Positions 12,526-23,970 of a stretch of 64,000 nt of DNA are shown piece after piece. A program made the translations under genes and the position numbers. Below the pieces are notes generated by a model, which saw nothing but the letters and a program-made list of their open reading frames with translations, ran no database searches and was not told where the DNA came from. Source of the DNA: Xestospongia bergquistia (lineage: Eukaryota > Porifera > Demospongiae > Haplosclerida > Petrosiidae); contig OZ014414.1 of assembly GCA_963965975.1 (NCBI GenBank), positions 3,261,501 to 3,325,500 of the forward strand. The letters are read 5' to 3'. The first letter of the stretch is position 1. Each line of letters begins with the position of its first letter.

Positions 12526-13530
12526 AACTATGATTGACATAGAGAGGAGGTAGTAAGTTATAAGTTAAAATTCAAAGTAGCTGGAATTAAGTAGAATATA
12601 GAGAGTATTACCCACAAGGGCCTATTAATAATATTTTGGTGTATGTACACCACTTTTTGAAGATGGGCCATGCTCTATATCACTTGTAATGGAAGGTAAA
12701 GATTAGCAGAAGTAATTAAAGTCATTAGGGGTTTCTTTGTGACTGTATAACATTACCAAGATGTTTTATTTATTTTAAGTCAGAGCTGAGAGTAGCAAGA
12801 AGGCTTTAGTTAGTTATAGTTAGTTAACTAAAAGTCAAATAGGCTAAACTAAAAGGGTTTTAGTTTTAATTATAGTTAACTAAAACAACAATAGTAGTTT
12901 GTTGATTTTATGAAAACACTGCTTTCAAGAAACATTTACCTGTATATGAGAACATTTGTTTATCATGTTCAAACCTTTTGGACAAAGCAGACTACCAATT
13001 CAGGTTATCAATGGAGACTATCAAGTACATAATTGCAGCTGCATAATGACATTTGAGAGTTTCTGTTAATCATGCTAGTTAGACTTAAATTTTTATAGAA
13101 GAGGAGGACAAACTGTGAGATACAAATATTATGAGCACAGACTTATCAAAAGTTTTTTACAGAGATATTTCTTTTATGCTTGTGAAATAAATAGTCTTCA
13201 AGGAGTTGAAGAACAACGATCACTGAAGTGACCCAGCTCAATCGGATATTCAACCCTGTATTTAATACGGATAAAATATTAAAACAAGATTACTATTCAT
13301 AATTGTTCTAGAAGATACTGAATTTACAGTGAAACAATGACTATGTGGCATAACTATAAAGCATAACTATAAAGCATTGTTACTAATGTGTTAAGTTAGT
13401 GTAAATGTGTTATATCTTATGGACTAATGTGTTATATCTATGGAATGTAGACTGTACTATTTAAGTAACTTACTTTGTGATTTGATATACATATAATTGT
13501 GATAGTTGTTAAAAGATATACTTCGTCAAA
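12526..13530 (+). other. Non-coding stretch with TTAGTTA-type simple repeats
   Basis: AT-rich with no supported exon. Positions 12805-12895 hold short repeats of AGTTAGTTATAGTT type, similar to the array at 55150-55390. The last part (up to 13537) is probably LTR of the gypsy fragment that follows, but its left edge cannot be placed. Confidence 0.5.
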
Positions 13531-13537
13531 TACTACA

Positions 13538-13552
13538 TGGTGGCAGCGATGG
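13538..13552 (+). other. Primer-binding site of a gypsy element
   Basis: TGGTGGCAGCGATGG begins directly after a sequence ending TACTACA, the expected LTR 3' end, and lies just ahead of the gag ATG at 13549. A TGG start is expected for complementarity to a tRNA CCA end. The tRNA is not identified. Confidence 0.55.
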
Positions 13553-13869
13553 CCCAACTACATTTCTCCCCTCCTGAGCCTTTCAACCTCAGGAATCCTG
13601 AAGAATGGCCAAAGTGGAAACGTCAGTTTGAGCAATTCCATATCACCTCTGGCCTTGCGCAAGAAGACGAGAAACGGCAAGTCAGCACTCTTCTGTATTG
13701 CCTTGGAGAAGAATCACAAGCCATACTGGACTCAACAAGAGTACCAAGTGAGGAGGCTATGACTACTTACGATGGAATCATCGAAACTTTCGAATCCTTC
13801 TTCCAAGTAAGGAAAAATGTTATCTTCGAGAGAACTCGCTTTAATCGGCGTAATCAAGCATCGGCATGA
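13549..13869 (+). pseudogene. Gypsy gag fragment
   Basis: The protein starts MAQLHFSPPEPFN and contains EEWPKWKRQFEQF, TLLYCLGEESQ and FFQVRKNVIFERTRFNRRNQ, typical of the N-terminal half of animal gypsy gag. Homology stops at about 13858 and AT-rich host DNA follows, so capsid end, nucleocapsid and pol are missing. GC content is clearly higher than in the flanks. It is a 5' LTR/gag remnant in the + orientation. Confidence 0.8.
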
Positions 13870-14995
13870 TTATACTATATCCATTGAGTGCTATATGCAT
13901 CAGTTGTTAAAGAATAATATTTTTCTTTCATTTATAGCTTTCATGTCTCATACAACAATAGAAAAGAACAAAGTGAATGGACATACAAATGTATATCGTT
14001 AGTTAGTAGCTTAGGTGTATTTAGCTCTGATAAAAACTTTTCCTGTGAAAAAATTAATTCCTACTGTTGTGTAAAGCTTTTATGATTCAGGTTTTGAATT
14101 GATAAGGTCCTAACCCAAAAAACATTCCAAGTCTACTAATAATCCATTGCACAATTTGTTCCAGTTAAAATTATAAAATTAAAAATAAATCAATTAAATA
14201 ATAACATTAGTGATTAATAAGTAGATGTTTGCCCTACTACCCATCCTATTTTGCATACATCTATGGTTAACAAATGATCCAATAAATTATAAACAGTTAA
14301 AAATGCACAGCTAAACAGAGGTACCTATATTATGCTGTTCCTGATCTTGTCTCTTTGTTAGGTCTTTACTTAATGAAATTGGCTTCATTTGCTTATAAAA
14401 AGGATGTCTTTAATTTTTTTCCAAAATTTAGGTCTCCATCTTTGCCAGAAGATCCATGATTAATGTAGAACAAATTAGCAACTTTTATTAAGTAATGTTA
14501 AAGATGGTGGTAGTAAAGTTACATACAAACCACTAACAAGAACCACTTGACTTTTTAGGTTTTCCTAAAAGAATAATTCAAAATTTAGACATGTTAAATT
14601 GAAAATTGTAGGGACCAATCCTATAAGTCACAGTGAGCCTATTGCATGTTTTAAAGTTGCCATTTACATGTGTAGTGGATATACTGTTTAGTTTGAGTAC
14701 AAAAATAAAGAGAAAAAGTATTCACACTATTTTAAACAACTGTAACGACAAATCAAAGAATGCCATCTTTCTTTCTGCATGCACTGAATAATCTTATTGC
14801 TTTGGTATCAAACATGCTATTGATAGTTCCAAGCCTGTAAAGGATGCCAGTAACAGTTACTTGCTAAAAGGGACATATTTTAAGTATGTAAGATAACACA
14901 TTCAGCTCCTAAAAGTGTCATGATTATCTTTAAGATAGACTAAAATTAATGTTTGTGGTTAAGCTAGTTTGAATGTATTTTAAAATTATATATAT
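13870..14995 (+). other. Intergenic or intronic AT-rich DNA
   Basis: I see no exon with a supporting motif, no RNA gene and no clear repeat in this stretch. Confidence 0.5.
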
Positions 14996-15416
14996 GTGAC
15001 CGGATTTGCGAAAAGGGACCACTTCTGACAAAAACAAAAATTTCAGTATGGACAGAAAAAGTGATGGTTTCAATATTTTGGAGAATTTGAGTTAAACCAA
15101 AAAACGAAGAGAATAGTTCCTGACAGTCATTTTGAAGCGTCTAAAAAGCGAAAGCTCTTTCTAGCTTTGCACGTAGAAGCGTTCGCGTTATCAAATATTA
15201 GTGTACGGATGCGGGGGGTGGAAAATTAAATTCCACTTTCTCAAAATTAATTTTTGGTAGTAGCCACTCTATTTCCGTCTATATCTCGTTTCTTGAACAA
15301 CGCATGCATTTATTCAAAGTATCAAACAATTCAGCATTATCTATACTTTAAAATAGTACGAAAAAGTGAAAATGACAGAAATGACTCAAGTGGTCCATTT
15401 TTGCATATCCGGTCAC
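14996..15416. mobile_element. MITE with terminal inverted repeats
   Basis: The left end GTGACCGGATTTGCGAAAA (with GGACCACTTCTGACA next) is mirrored at the right by TGACTCAAGTGGTCC...GCATATCCGGTCAC. The 421-bp element is flanked by TATATAT and ATATATA, consistent with TA target duplication. It has no coding capacity. A shorter relative is at 50306-50549 and a fragment at 17013-17044. Confidence 0.8.
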
Positions 15417-15434
15417 ATATATAATATAATACAG

Positions 15435-15530
15435 GTTGTTGGCAATTGCTGATGATATTCGCCTTTGGATTTGGAGTGACTTTCATTGCACTGTTATTAT
15501 GGTATTTACTGCATGCTTTTGGAAAAAATA
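15435..15530 (+). CDS. Candidate transmembrane exon 1
   Basis: An acceptor (aatataatacag) and donor (AATA|GTAAGG) bound a phase 1-1 exon of 96 bp. It encodes a hydrophobic helix (LLMIFAFGFGVTFIALLLWY) after CWQ and before HAFGKN. The next two candidate exons share the same phases and the same terminal base A, so the three can be joined in frame. The gene identity is unknown and the ends of the gene were not found. Confidence 0.45.
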
Positions 15531-15645
15531 GTAAGGATTCATGTATGTATTGAAATGTAACAATCCTCAATAGATAGGTGGCATTATCTTGAAGATTACC
15601 TACTTGTAAGAGTATGGAATACTCTTGAAGAGAAAATAACTGCAG

Positions 15646-15684
15646 TAATTTTTTGGTGCATAATATGTGCTTTTGGAAATAAGA
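15646..15684 (+). CDS. Candidate micro-exon 2
   Basis: This is a 39-bp phase 1-1 exon between acceptor agaaaataactgcag and donor AAGA|GTAAGT. It encodes IFWCIICAFGNK. The ending AFGNK echoes AFGKN of the preceding exon, suggesting exon duplication. Confidence 0.35.
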
Positions 15685-16114
15685 GTAAGTATTAACATAT
15701 AGACTTAAATTTAACAGATATTTATAATGGTTAACAGGTTACATGGCAGCAGTGTCTTACTAGATTAGTAGTTTTTAATAATTCATGGCTGTTTGATATA
15801 TAGCATGAATCCTAATATGATACATTGGAATGTATGGATTAGCTCTTTATTAACAGCCCTGGCTCAGTGTCTTATCATTATTAGTTGAAACAATGAGCTA
15901 TTTGTAATATTACGTTTTCATCAAAAAGTTCGTTAAATCCAACTTGTATAACAACAATATTGACTAAATCAACCAATCAGTTTTTACAGCGAATTAACAT
16001 AGACACACTTGTAATTGTATGATTGCCCTAAAAGCGATTTGTTATTAAATATATTATGTTTTAGAAATTATTTGTAATAAATTTAAAGTGTTCATTTATT
16101 ATATTTATCTACAG

Positions 16115-16189
16115 GTTGGTGGAAACCATTTGAAATTGTACTTGTTATTTCTTTACTAGTTGCTCAGATATCTAGCAATGGCAAAACTA
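16115..16189 (+). CDS. Candidate transmembrane exon 3
   Basis: This is a 75-bp phase 1-1 exon between acceptor atatttatctacag and donor ACTA|GTAAGT. It encodes WWKPFEIVLVISLLVAQ followed by ISSNGKT, again a hydrophobic helix. It is compatible with the two upstream candidates. Confidence 0.4.
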
Positions 16190-16650
16190 GTAAGTTTACA
16201 GATTGAATAGTATCATTATAATGATCATTATGTAGCTATAGAGCTTATCAAAAGTCTAATCGAGCATACTTTATCGACCTTATTAAGCACTTTACTGACG
16301 ATAGCTATTGGCTCTAAGTTGGTAAGTTCCAAGTCTTGTATAATTATTCCTTATGTTTGTCATTTGTAAACCTATAGAAAGAACAAAGGAAATGATTACA
16401 CAAGCTGCTTTACAATAATTATCATAAAAAATATTTATTGAGTTTATGATTTATTAATTTGTAGTGTTGACTTTAATAACACATTATGTTATTAAAAGTG
16501 TAAATTTGTTATGTGTCTAATTAGAATTGATAAAACAATTTGAAAGCTATTGATATGTCATTATTATTATGTTCTGTCCATTGAACATTATGAATAATAT
16601 TAAATTCCTGGCAGTTATGTAATAGAAGCAAGCAGTAATCCTTAAAAGTT

Positions 16651-16680
16651 TCATTGGAGGCTTTTGAAAGCCTCCAATGA
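16651..16680. repeat. Near-perfect 30-bp palindrome
   Basis: TCATTGGAGGCTTT is followed by TG and then its exact reverse complement, giving a 14-bp perfect stem with a 2-nt centre. The stretch is GC-richer than its surroundings. The function is unknown. Confidence 0.8.
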
Positions 16681-17012
16681 CTATAACGTATCTAGTAGCT
16701 ATGAAAGCACAAAAAATAGTCAAAAAAGTGCTGAACCCTTGGCAGACTGATGAAGTAGCCACAAGCTGTCGCTTATCATTCAGCCATGGCCAGTGAACTT
16801 GACAAAAGCTTTACAGAAAGTAAACATTAGGTTTGTTTCAACACTTCATAAATTTATAATTTGTGGTATAAATGGGAATATACTGTGCTACTTAACAAAA
16901 ATACTGACGACTGCCTGCATAGTGGAAGGAACATGTCATGTCAGCTATACAGGTGTGGTCTCAATCTCAGGTAGAGTTTCTTAAAGCTCTCTTGCTATGT
17001 ATTTTAATTCAT

Positions 17013-17044
17013 GATCTAATTTGCAAAAAGGGACCACTTCTGTA
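17013..17044 (+). repeat. MITE end fragment
   Basis: GATCTAATTTGCAAAAAGGG followed by ACCACTTCTG matches the terminal repeat of the elements at 14996 and 50306. No partner repeat was found nearby. Confidence 0.6.
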
Positions 17045-18292
17045 CTGTATATTTACCGAACAAATTCATAATGGGGTCTGGATACATCTTTTCAATTAGA
17101 AATCATTAAGAACAGTTCCAAATACATTGATGGATAAGTGTAAAAAAGATGACTTTATTGACTTGTCTTAATTGTTTTCAGAAGAAAGGATTAATAAAAG
17201 AGTTGGCAATGGAAGTTATGCATACATATTAAACATCATTAGTTTCTATTGAAGATAAAGTCATTACTTTACAATAGCAGTTAATTGACTAAACCAGTAC
17301 ATCTATGATATTACATATAATTATCATCATTAAAGTTGTAATAAATTTCTTTTACAATTTATGTTTTAACAAGCAAATATGCCTTTACACACTTCTTTCT
17401 GCTCTAACTGACATTATTAGTGTAACAATAATAATACTAGAGTTTAATTTGAAATACAATTAAAGTTTTATTTCTAAAATTGTTAGTTGAAGATATAATA
17501 ATAATAATATGAACAGTAAATGTATATACCATCATACTTGCAATCAACTACTTGTAAATCCGAGTAGAGTTTTTCACCATGTATGATGTAGAGTCCATAT
17601 AATCAGTACACTACAATGTGAACTGTTTCTTGTGATTATAACATTTAGTACTTGTAAGTGTAGTCTAGATATTTATATATAGAAAGGACTTTCTGCAGTA
17701 TAAACAAAGTATGTCTGAACAATGATGCAAAGAAGATGATAATTCTTTAAAAATAAACTTAAAACTATATACAATTGAGTGTAATCTGAGGGACAGGTAT
17801 ACAACACACAAACATAAAAAAATCTTAGAATATTCTATTAAGCCAATGGTCTATTTGAAAATAATATAACACATAGTTATTTAGGTTGCTTAGCATATCA
17901 TCTATCATCATTTTTGTTCTTCCATATGACTCCTTAATCATATTTTTCACACGCCTATGACAATAAAGAACATTACCTCTGTCTGACAGTTATTGGATCT
18001 GACAAACTATAGATATTCAACAGTTTGTACACTAAAAAAGGCTGGCTTATTTTAATTGTGGATTTGTTACAATAGCAAAAAAGTATAGTAATTATAGATA
18101 AGCAATGCACTTAACACTTCATTTATAAACAATTTTAAAATGAACAGTTCAATATTAAACAACTGATGCTTCAATTCTTGTCCTTCACTGCTATTTTGGA
18201 GTGAGCACCTAATACAACTATAGTATAACAACTACTGGCACTTTTAGGAAAAATATTAACTTCACTTGTACAGCTTTAATCATATAACATAC

Positions 18293-18407
18293 GTACATGA
18301 ACACTTTCTTCATTGACAACATCTATATTGGCTCCTTTCTGTGTTAAAATCAAAACAACATCTTTGTGTCCATTCTTTGCTGCTAACATGACAGGAGTAG
18401 ATCCAAT
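18293..18407 (-). CDS. Ankyrin-repeat exon
   Basis: On the minus strand, an exon between acceptor (atatatttag) and donor (GTAC|GTATGT) encodes GSTPVMLAAKNGHKDVVLIL, then TQKGANIDVVNEE. This is one nearly canonical ankyrin repeat (G-TPLMLAA--GH-DVV--LL--GANID). The exon is 115 bp and holds just over one repeat. No partner ankyrin exons were found in the flanks, so it is either an isolated remnant or part of a gene with long introns. Ankyrin repeats mediate protein binding. Confidence 0.65.
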
Positions 18408-18879
18408 CTAAATATATTATAACAACTATGTATACATTAACATGAATCAAGAGAGGATGTCATAACATCTGTACATTACCTATACTAACACTGCTATACA
18501 TAAGTACAGCATTAACATTATAAACCTAAACAACATTGCATATAGTTAAACAAAATAACTCAAATCACTCTCAACAATGGACAAAAAATTATAAATATAA
18601 ATTTGATACTTTGACAATAACAAATACTTTTTATAGCATGAGGATAAACTTCAAAATTAGGGCATAATACATGTACAACAATTGTCAGTAGTACATGTTC
18701 TTACAGTAAAACAAATAAGAAAAGACATTCCCTATACACACACTTAGGTTAAATTACTTGCACAAGTGTAAATAATCATTCATCATCCACCACTTATTGG
18801 CCAATGATATATTAATACTAAAAAATTATTTGCACAAGGTTCAATGATCATGCATCATCCTTCACTTTATTTCACTTAC

Positions 18880-19745
18880 CAACTATTATATTGTGAGGGA
18901 CACATTTAGATGACAATTAATTACAGCACAATAGATGTGAAAAAAGAAAACAATAGAGTAAAAAAATGCTAAGGTCACATTCAATATATTTAGGATTTCT
19001 ACTGCATTATATCACACTTACCAACTATTATATTCTAAAGGACACATTCAGATGACAAGTAATTACAGCACAATATATATGAAAAAAGAGAACAATAATG
19101 TAAAAAAATGTTTAGGTAACATTCAATATACTTACAATTTATACTACATTATACTATACTTACCTTCTATTATATTGTAAAGGACACATATAGATAGCAA
19201 GTATTTACAACACAATAGATGTAGAAACAGAAAAGAATAGAGTAAAAGATTGCTAAGGTCACGTTCAATAGACTTAGGATTTATATTATATCACAATTAT
19301 TAACTATTATATTATAAAGAACACATTCAGATGACAAGTAGTCATAAAACAATAGATGTGAAAAAAGTAGACAACAGAGTAAAAAATGTCAAACTCACAT
19401 TTAATACAATTAGGATTTATACTATATTATTATCATACTTACCAACTATTATATTATTAAGTACACATTCAGATGACAAGTATTTATAGAACAATGGAAG
19501 TGAAAAAAGACAAAAGAATAGAGAAAAAAATTTCTAAGGTCACATTTGATACACTTAGCATTTATACTTTATTATATCACTTTCTTTCTATTATATTGTA
19601 ATGGACACATTCAGATGACAAGTAATTACAGCACAATAGATGTGAAAACAAAAAGCAATAGAATAAAAGTATCATGGCACATTCAATACATTTAGGATTT
19701 AAACTACAATATATCACACTTACAAACTATCATATTGTAAAGAGT
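18880..19745. repeat. Tandem repeat of about 140 bp, six to seven units
   Basis: The block ACTATTATATT...GGACACATTCAGATGACAAG recurs near 18889, 19021, 19164, 19298, 19441, 19585 and 19722, with spacing of 132-144 bp. Units are diverged by point changes and small indels, so the array is old. There is no coding potential. Confidence 0.85.
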
Positions 19746-21229
19746 ATATAAACAACTTATGCCCACAAATTAATATTATAAACTTATTTCCTTATTTTTG
19801 TAGGTAGGCAATAATGAGAGTGTTCAATCTATATAAGCAATGTTATGTATATTAACAAGTACAGTATAGTAAGTATACTAGTTACCTTAATCCAAGTATG
19901 TACATGTTATGTGGATATATACATGTATGCATATAAATGATAGTTCATTTGAACTATTTAAAAATTAAATTTGTATTCAAACATTGTCTCTTTAGACATT
20001 CATTTCCACTACATGTATAGGACTATGTCCATAATTAGAAAAAAGGCAAAAGAGAGAGAAATGTGAAACATATACACAAATAATTAAAATATTTCCCACA
20101 CTGGTCATTTAACTGATGGATTTACATCTGTTTTATATCTATGCTACAGTGTTAAGTGTATTTTCATTCTATTGCTGTTTCTATAATAGTTTTGCACAAA
20201 AAGCCTTTGTACCATCTTTGGTTTAGTAAGCCCTCACTCGTAATCAGTCTTCTTCTCAAGCTTGTGTCCAAAAACAATAACATGAATAGTGTGAGTAAAA
20301 TTTTTTAACCATTACACAGAAGGTATACTCTAATTAACATCATTATATTGGTAGTTAGATATATTACTGGGCATAATTATTATCTATGTTGATTCCACAG
20401 ATACATACCTCAGAAAGAGATCCTTGTAACTGTTCTAGATATATTGTTTAAATCAAGAGATGAAGCTGATTACACTACTTTAATTAACTACCTATGACTG
20501 TGTACATCATTATACATCTGTACAATAGTGTTTGTTCTTTAAAATTCTTTTGTGGTAATAATGAAATTGTGGGCGTTAATGAATACGGAAATATGACTTT
20601 GCTCAGTTCTTAGATCAACATCCTCAGACCTGCTAAAAGAACTACTTACCTATGTTAGAGCTAAAAAGTAGTCTGATTTGGAGATGCAGTTAGAATTATA
20701 CTAAACAGTATATTTTTAAGTGGATGTACTTCACTTTATACGTGTATACAAAACTGAAATTACTGCAATCTAAAGAAATTTAGTTCTTGTTTTTAGATCT
20801 TTATGACACCATAATATTGTAAAGAAATATGAACATTATATGAATACATTACTGGTTAGTTTTTATTGTTAGTTCATACTCAATGGAGTAGGAAGAGTGG
20901 GGCAGGGGAAGTGCTCCCAAAATAGTTTTAGTTGAGGGAGACATATCCTCTCAAGTTTGAGAATACTATAATCATTTAATTTATTGAAAATATCAACTGT
21001 TAGTAATTATTTAACAATTTAATGCCCCTCCCCTCAAATGTTATCCATCTTCTAGTGTCAGGTTGCCTACATTCACAAACCCTCAAGTTTAGATGCAGTT
21101 CTTCATGTGCACTAAAAGATTAAGCAAAGTTATATACCAGTACTCCTATGGTTGTGTGTGTACAGTATTAGTTGTAGTCAGCCATTTGTGTACAAATAAA
21201 TGTAAATGAAGTACCCACATATGCTTCGC
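19746..21229 (+). other. AT-rich stretch without recognised features
   Basis: I see no exon, RNA gene or clear repeat here. Confidence 0.5.
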
Positions 21230-21365
21230 TACTATAGAGATATACCTAACTGGCTGAGTATAATGTCCTTCAATTGTAATACTATAGTCATTAACTGCAT
21301 ATTTCCCTTATATAGTCTTGTTTACTTCAATAAAATATGCATTGTAGGTATCATATTTGCTTGCA
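21230..21365 (+). repeat. Dispersed repeat, copy 1
   Basis: GTAATACTATAGTCATTAAC and CTTGTTTACTTCAATAAAAT with flanks match 29380-29505 with small differences. The two copies lie about 300-1000 bp upstream of Death-family exons (21658 and 30519). This fits duplicated 5' flanks of paralogous genes. Confidence 0.65.
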
Positions 21366-21657
21366 TCTTTAAAAGGTTACAAACATAAAAGCCTTAAAAT
21401 AGATGTACTATTTTAGTAAGATTTTAACCATGGAAATTTGAAACCAATTTTACAGTCCTCTAGAGTTACCATGGTGATAAAATTAATGGTCACTGTATAT
21501 TCCACATAGACACTAAATTGAAGAGCAGTTTTGTTAAAATAATTATTTCACTGGTTTTGTTATTTGTATATTGCTTGGTTAATAGATATGTGTGAAAGTA
21601 CTAAAAATATCATGTGTATACTGAACAGATGTTAATTTAATAGTTTGTATTTTATAG

Positions 21658-21758
21658 ATGCATCTCAAGTATTTAAGAAGGTTCCTAATGAATTTAATTA
21701 CTTCAACTTTTCATTGAATACTGACAACAAATGGTATGAATTTGGTCGAACTCTTTAA
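21658..21758 (+). pseudogene. Death-like domain exon fragment
   Basis: After a good acceptor (gtattttatag) the phase-1 frame reads DASQVFKKVPNEF, then NKWYEFGRTL, and ends in TAA. The start resembles DISDILKKAP of the Death exon at 35896, and W-EFG-TL resembles the second helix of Death domains. The rest of the domain is not readable, so this is a decayed paralog or a mis-assigned fragment. Confidence 0.4.
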
Positions 21759-22163
21759 TGTTTGCTACAATGTTTAGGATTGCTTATGTATAAGACACAA
21801 TCACCAGTTAACTGGAAAGTAATCCACTCTTAGATATCAACTAACTCTGCTATTAAAGGACCTCTTGTTAATAACTAACATGCAAGGACCATACCTGACA
21901 TTTCTTGTAATTGTCTTGCTAAATTTGAGTAGGTTAAGTCTGGCAAGAATACAATGTTCTTACCATACAACCTGTTTATATAAAGTAACATTATTTTGTA
22001 TTGCACTATGCTTGTTAAAGATCTTATTTACAACTATAATTAACATATGGAAGAGTATAAAGGCATGGTAGTCCTCATAATATGTAAAAGTACCCTGGAA
22101 TAATGGTCACTGTATTCTACAATCGAGTGTACTATTTGCAAGAGAAATTTGTCCTTAAACTTT

Positions 22164-22383
22164 TGTGATGAATTGACTCAGTTATGGTTAATAACTTTAT
22201 TTGAGTACAAACACATTCACATATGATATAACACAAACTCAAGACTCTAAACAAAAGATCCAACAATAACACAACATGAACATTTTTATAAAGTATATTG
22301 CTTAGATCACTTATGGGACAGAAAGTATGCACAATATAATAATATTCATAAGTATTACAACACAATAATCAAATAGTAATACA
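22164..22383 (-). repeat. 3' LTR of the gypsy element
   Basis: 220 bp, plus-strand ends TGTGATGAATTG and AATAGTAATACA. Paired with 26392-26610. Confidence 0.9.
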
Positions 22384-22388
22384 GTATA

Positions 22389-22399
22389 TTCCTCCCACC
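22389..22399 (-). other. Polypurine tract
   Basis: The minus strand reads AAGGTGGGAGG immediately before the 3' LTR, the expected plus-strand primer site for reverse transcription. Confidence 0.75.
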
Positions 22400-22405
22400 T
22401 TAACA

Positions 22406-23380
22406 TTAAAAGTATCGGTCAGGAGGTTTACGAATTCTAGTAGATCTTCTTGATCCTGGAATTGGTGGTAATGCTAAACTAGCATCCACGATAGCTCTCT
22501 CGGATGTAACTCCAGGAAAATCATCAAATGAGATGTCTGATTCATCTGTTTCAGACAATAGAGATGTTCTCTTACGCAACTGATCTACGTGTCGTCTAAG
22601 TTCAACTCCATTCTTTAATTTTACAATGTAGGATACTGGGCCCAATCCCTTACAAACAGTTCCTTCTATCCATTTAGGACCAGTTCTATAATTTCTAACG
22701 AACACAGTGTCGTCTTCTTTGAACTCTCTGAATCGACTGTGTCTATCATGAGATTCCTTCTGTTTCTCCACTTTAGACTCTACCTTCCCCTGAAGATCTG
22801 GATGTAGCAAATCCAAACGAGATTTTAGTTTCCAACCAAAAAGTAACTCTGCAGGAGATTTGGTTGTAATGGACTGAGGAGTCACTCTGTAATTGAACAA
22901 AACTTTAGATAACTTACACTCTAAAGATCCTTCTGTTTGTCGTTCTAGACTTCTCTTGAAAATTTGAACTGCTCTCTCGGCGAGCCCGTTAGATGATGGG
23001 TGATATGGTGATACTTTGACATGAATAATTCCATTACTCTTCATAAAATCTTGAAATTCTTAACTTGTAAAAACAGAACCATTGTCACTCACTATCTTGT
23101 GCGGTAGACCAAACGATGAAAATAACATTCTTAATTTCTCAATGGTGTGAAATAAAGTTGCTGCCTTTACAGGAAACACTTCTAACTATTTAGTATGAGA
23201 ATCAATAACAACAAGAAACATATGTTCTTGATATGGCCCTGCGTAATCTATATGTAATCTCGACCATGGACGTGTCATCCAATCCCATGGATGAAGTGGT
23301 GCCACTGGGGGTGAGTTTCGATGACTTTGACAAATGGTACAATCTCTTACTTTCTGTTCAATTTCACTGTCTAGTTTTGG
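22406..23380 (-). pseudogene. Gypsy integrase core and C-terminal region
   Basis: The core shows VSDNGSVFTS near 23090 and YHPSSNGLAERAVQ at about 23010, which supply the second Asp and the Glu of the DDE triad. The first Asp lies in the region with stops near 23190. C-terminal motifs are FNYRVTPQSITTKSPAELLF and a GPVSYIVKL-type GPY/F block, then RRSTRIRKPPDR. Stops at 23058 and near 23189 separate the N-terminal core from the open 212-residue part at 22406-23044. This enzyme would insert the cDNA copy into DNA, but here it is broken. Confidence 0.85.
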
Positions 23381-23970
23381 TCACCAAACGTAGCTACGAG
23401 CTAATCCTTTCATTTTTACTACTCCTGGGTGATCATGGTGTAATTTTTCTAAGACTTGAGCTCTTAATTTGGTTGGAATGATGACTCGTGTGCCCCACAA
23501 CAAACATCCATCTAGTAAACTTAACTCCGTTTGACGTCTATAGTAGGATATACAATCTGACGGAACATCTGATACATTCTCTGGCCAACCTCTACGTACT
23601 AAATTAACTAATCTTGTTAATACTGGATCTTTCTCTGTACTTTTTCTTAAATCTGTTACTGTTAATGGTATGGATTCCAAGTGGTTCACCAGAGCAATTA
23701 ACTCTGCTGGAGGTGAAGAGGGTTCCTCTGTCGATGGTATTGGTAATCTGCTCAAAGCATCTGCATTAGCTAGTTCTTGACCTGGGCGATATTTAACTGA
23801 ATAGTTGTAACTTCCTAAAATGAGAGCCCACCTCTGGATTCTACAAGAGGCTAGTGTTGGAATTCTCTTGTGCTCTCCAAACAGATAAACTAATGGTTTA
23901 TGGTCCGTGAATATCTCAAATTCTCCACCAGCTAGGTATTGGTGAAACTTTTTGACACCAAAAATGATTG
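23381..23970 (-). pseudogene. RNase H end and integrase zinc finger
   Basis: The minus strand reads TDHKPLVYLFGEHKRIP and RIQRWALILGSYNYSVKYRP (RNase H and tether), then LWGTRVIIPTKLR and HHDHPGVVKMKGLARSYVW, the HHCC integrase finger. The RNase H part is joined to RT only across a one-base loss in an A-run and a nearby stop at about 23985. Confidence 0.85.

Larger units (their letters stand above)
16190..18292 (+). other. AT-rich stretch with a MITE fragment and a palindrome
   Basis: No well-supported exon. A possible short open segment lies at 16242-16319 (SLIKSLIEHTL...), but its phase does not fit its neighbours. A 30-bp palindrome is at 16651-16680 and a MITE end at 17013-17044. The rest shows nothing recognisable. 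Confidence 0.5.

Noticed and set aside
16242..16319. Extra transmembrane-like exon (SLIKSLIEHTLSTLLSTLLT)
   Set aside because: The donor gives phase 0 while the neighbouring candidates are phase 1, and the acceptor is weak.
16651..16680. MicroRNA precursor
   Set aside because: A 14-bp stem with a 2-nt loop is too short for a Drosha/Dicer-type hairpin.
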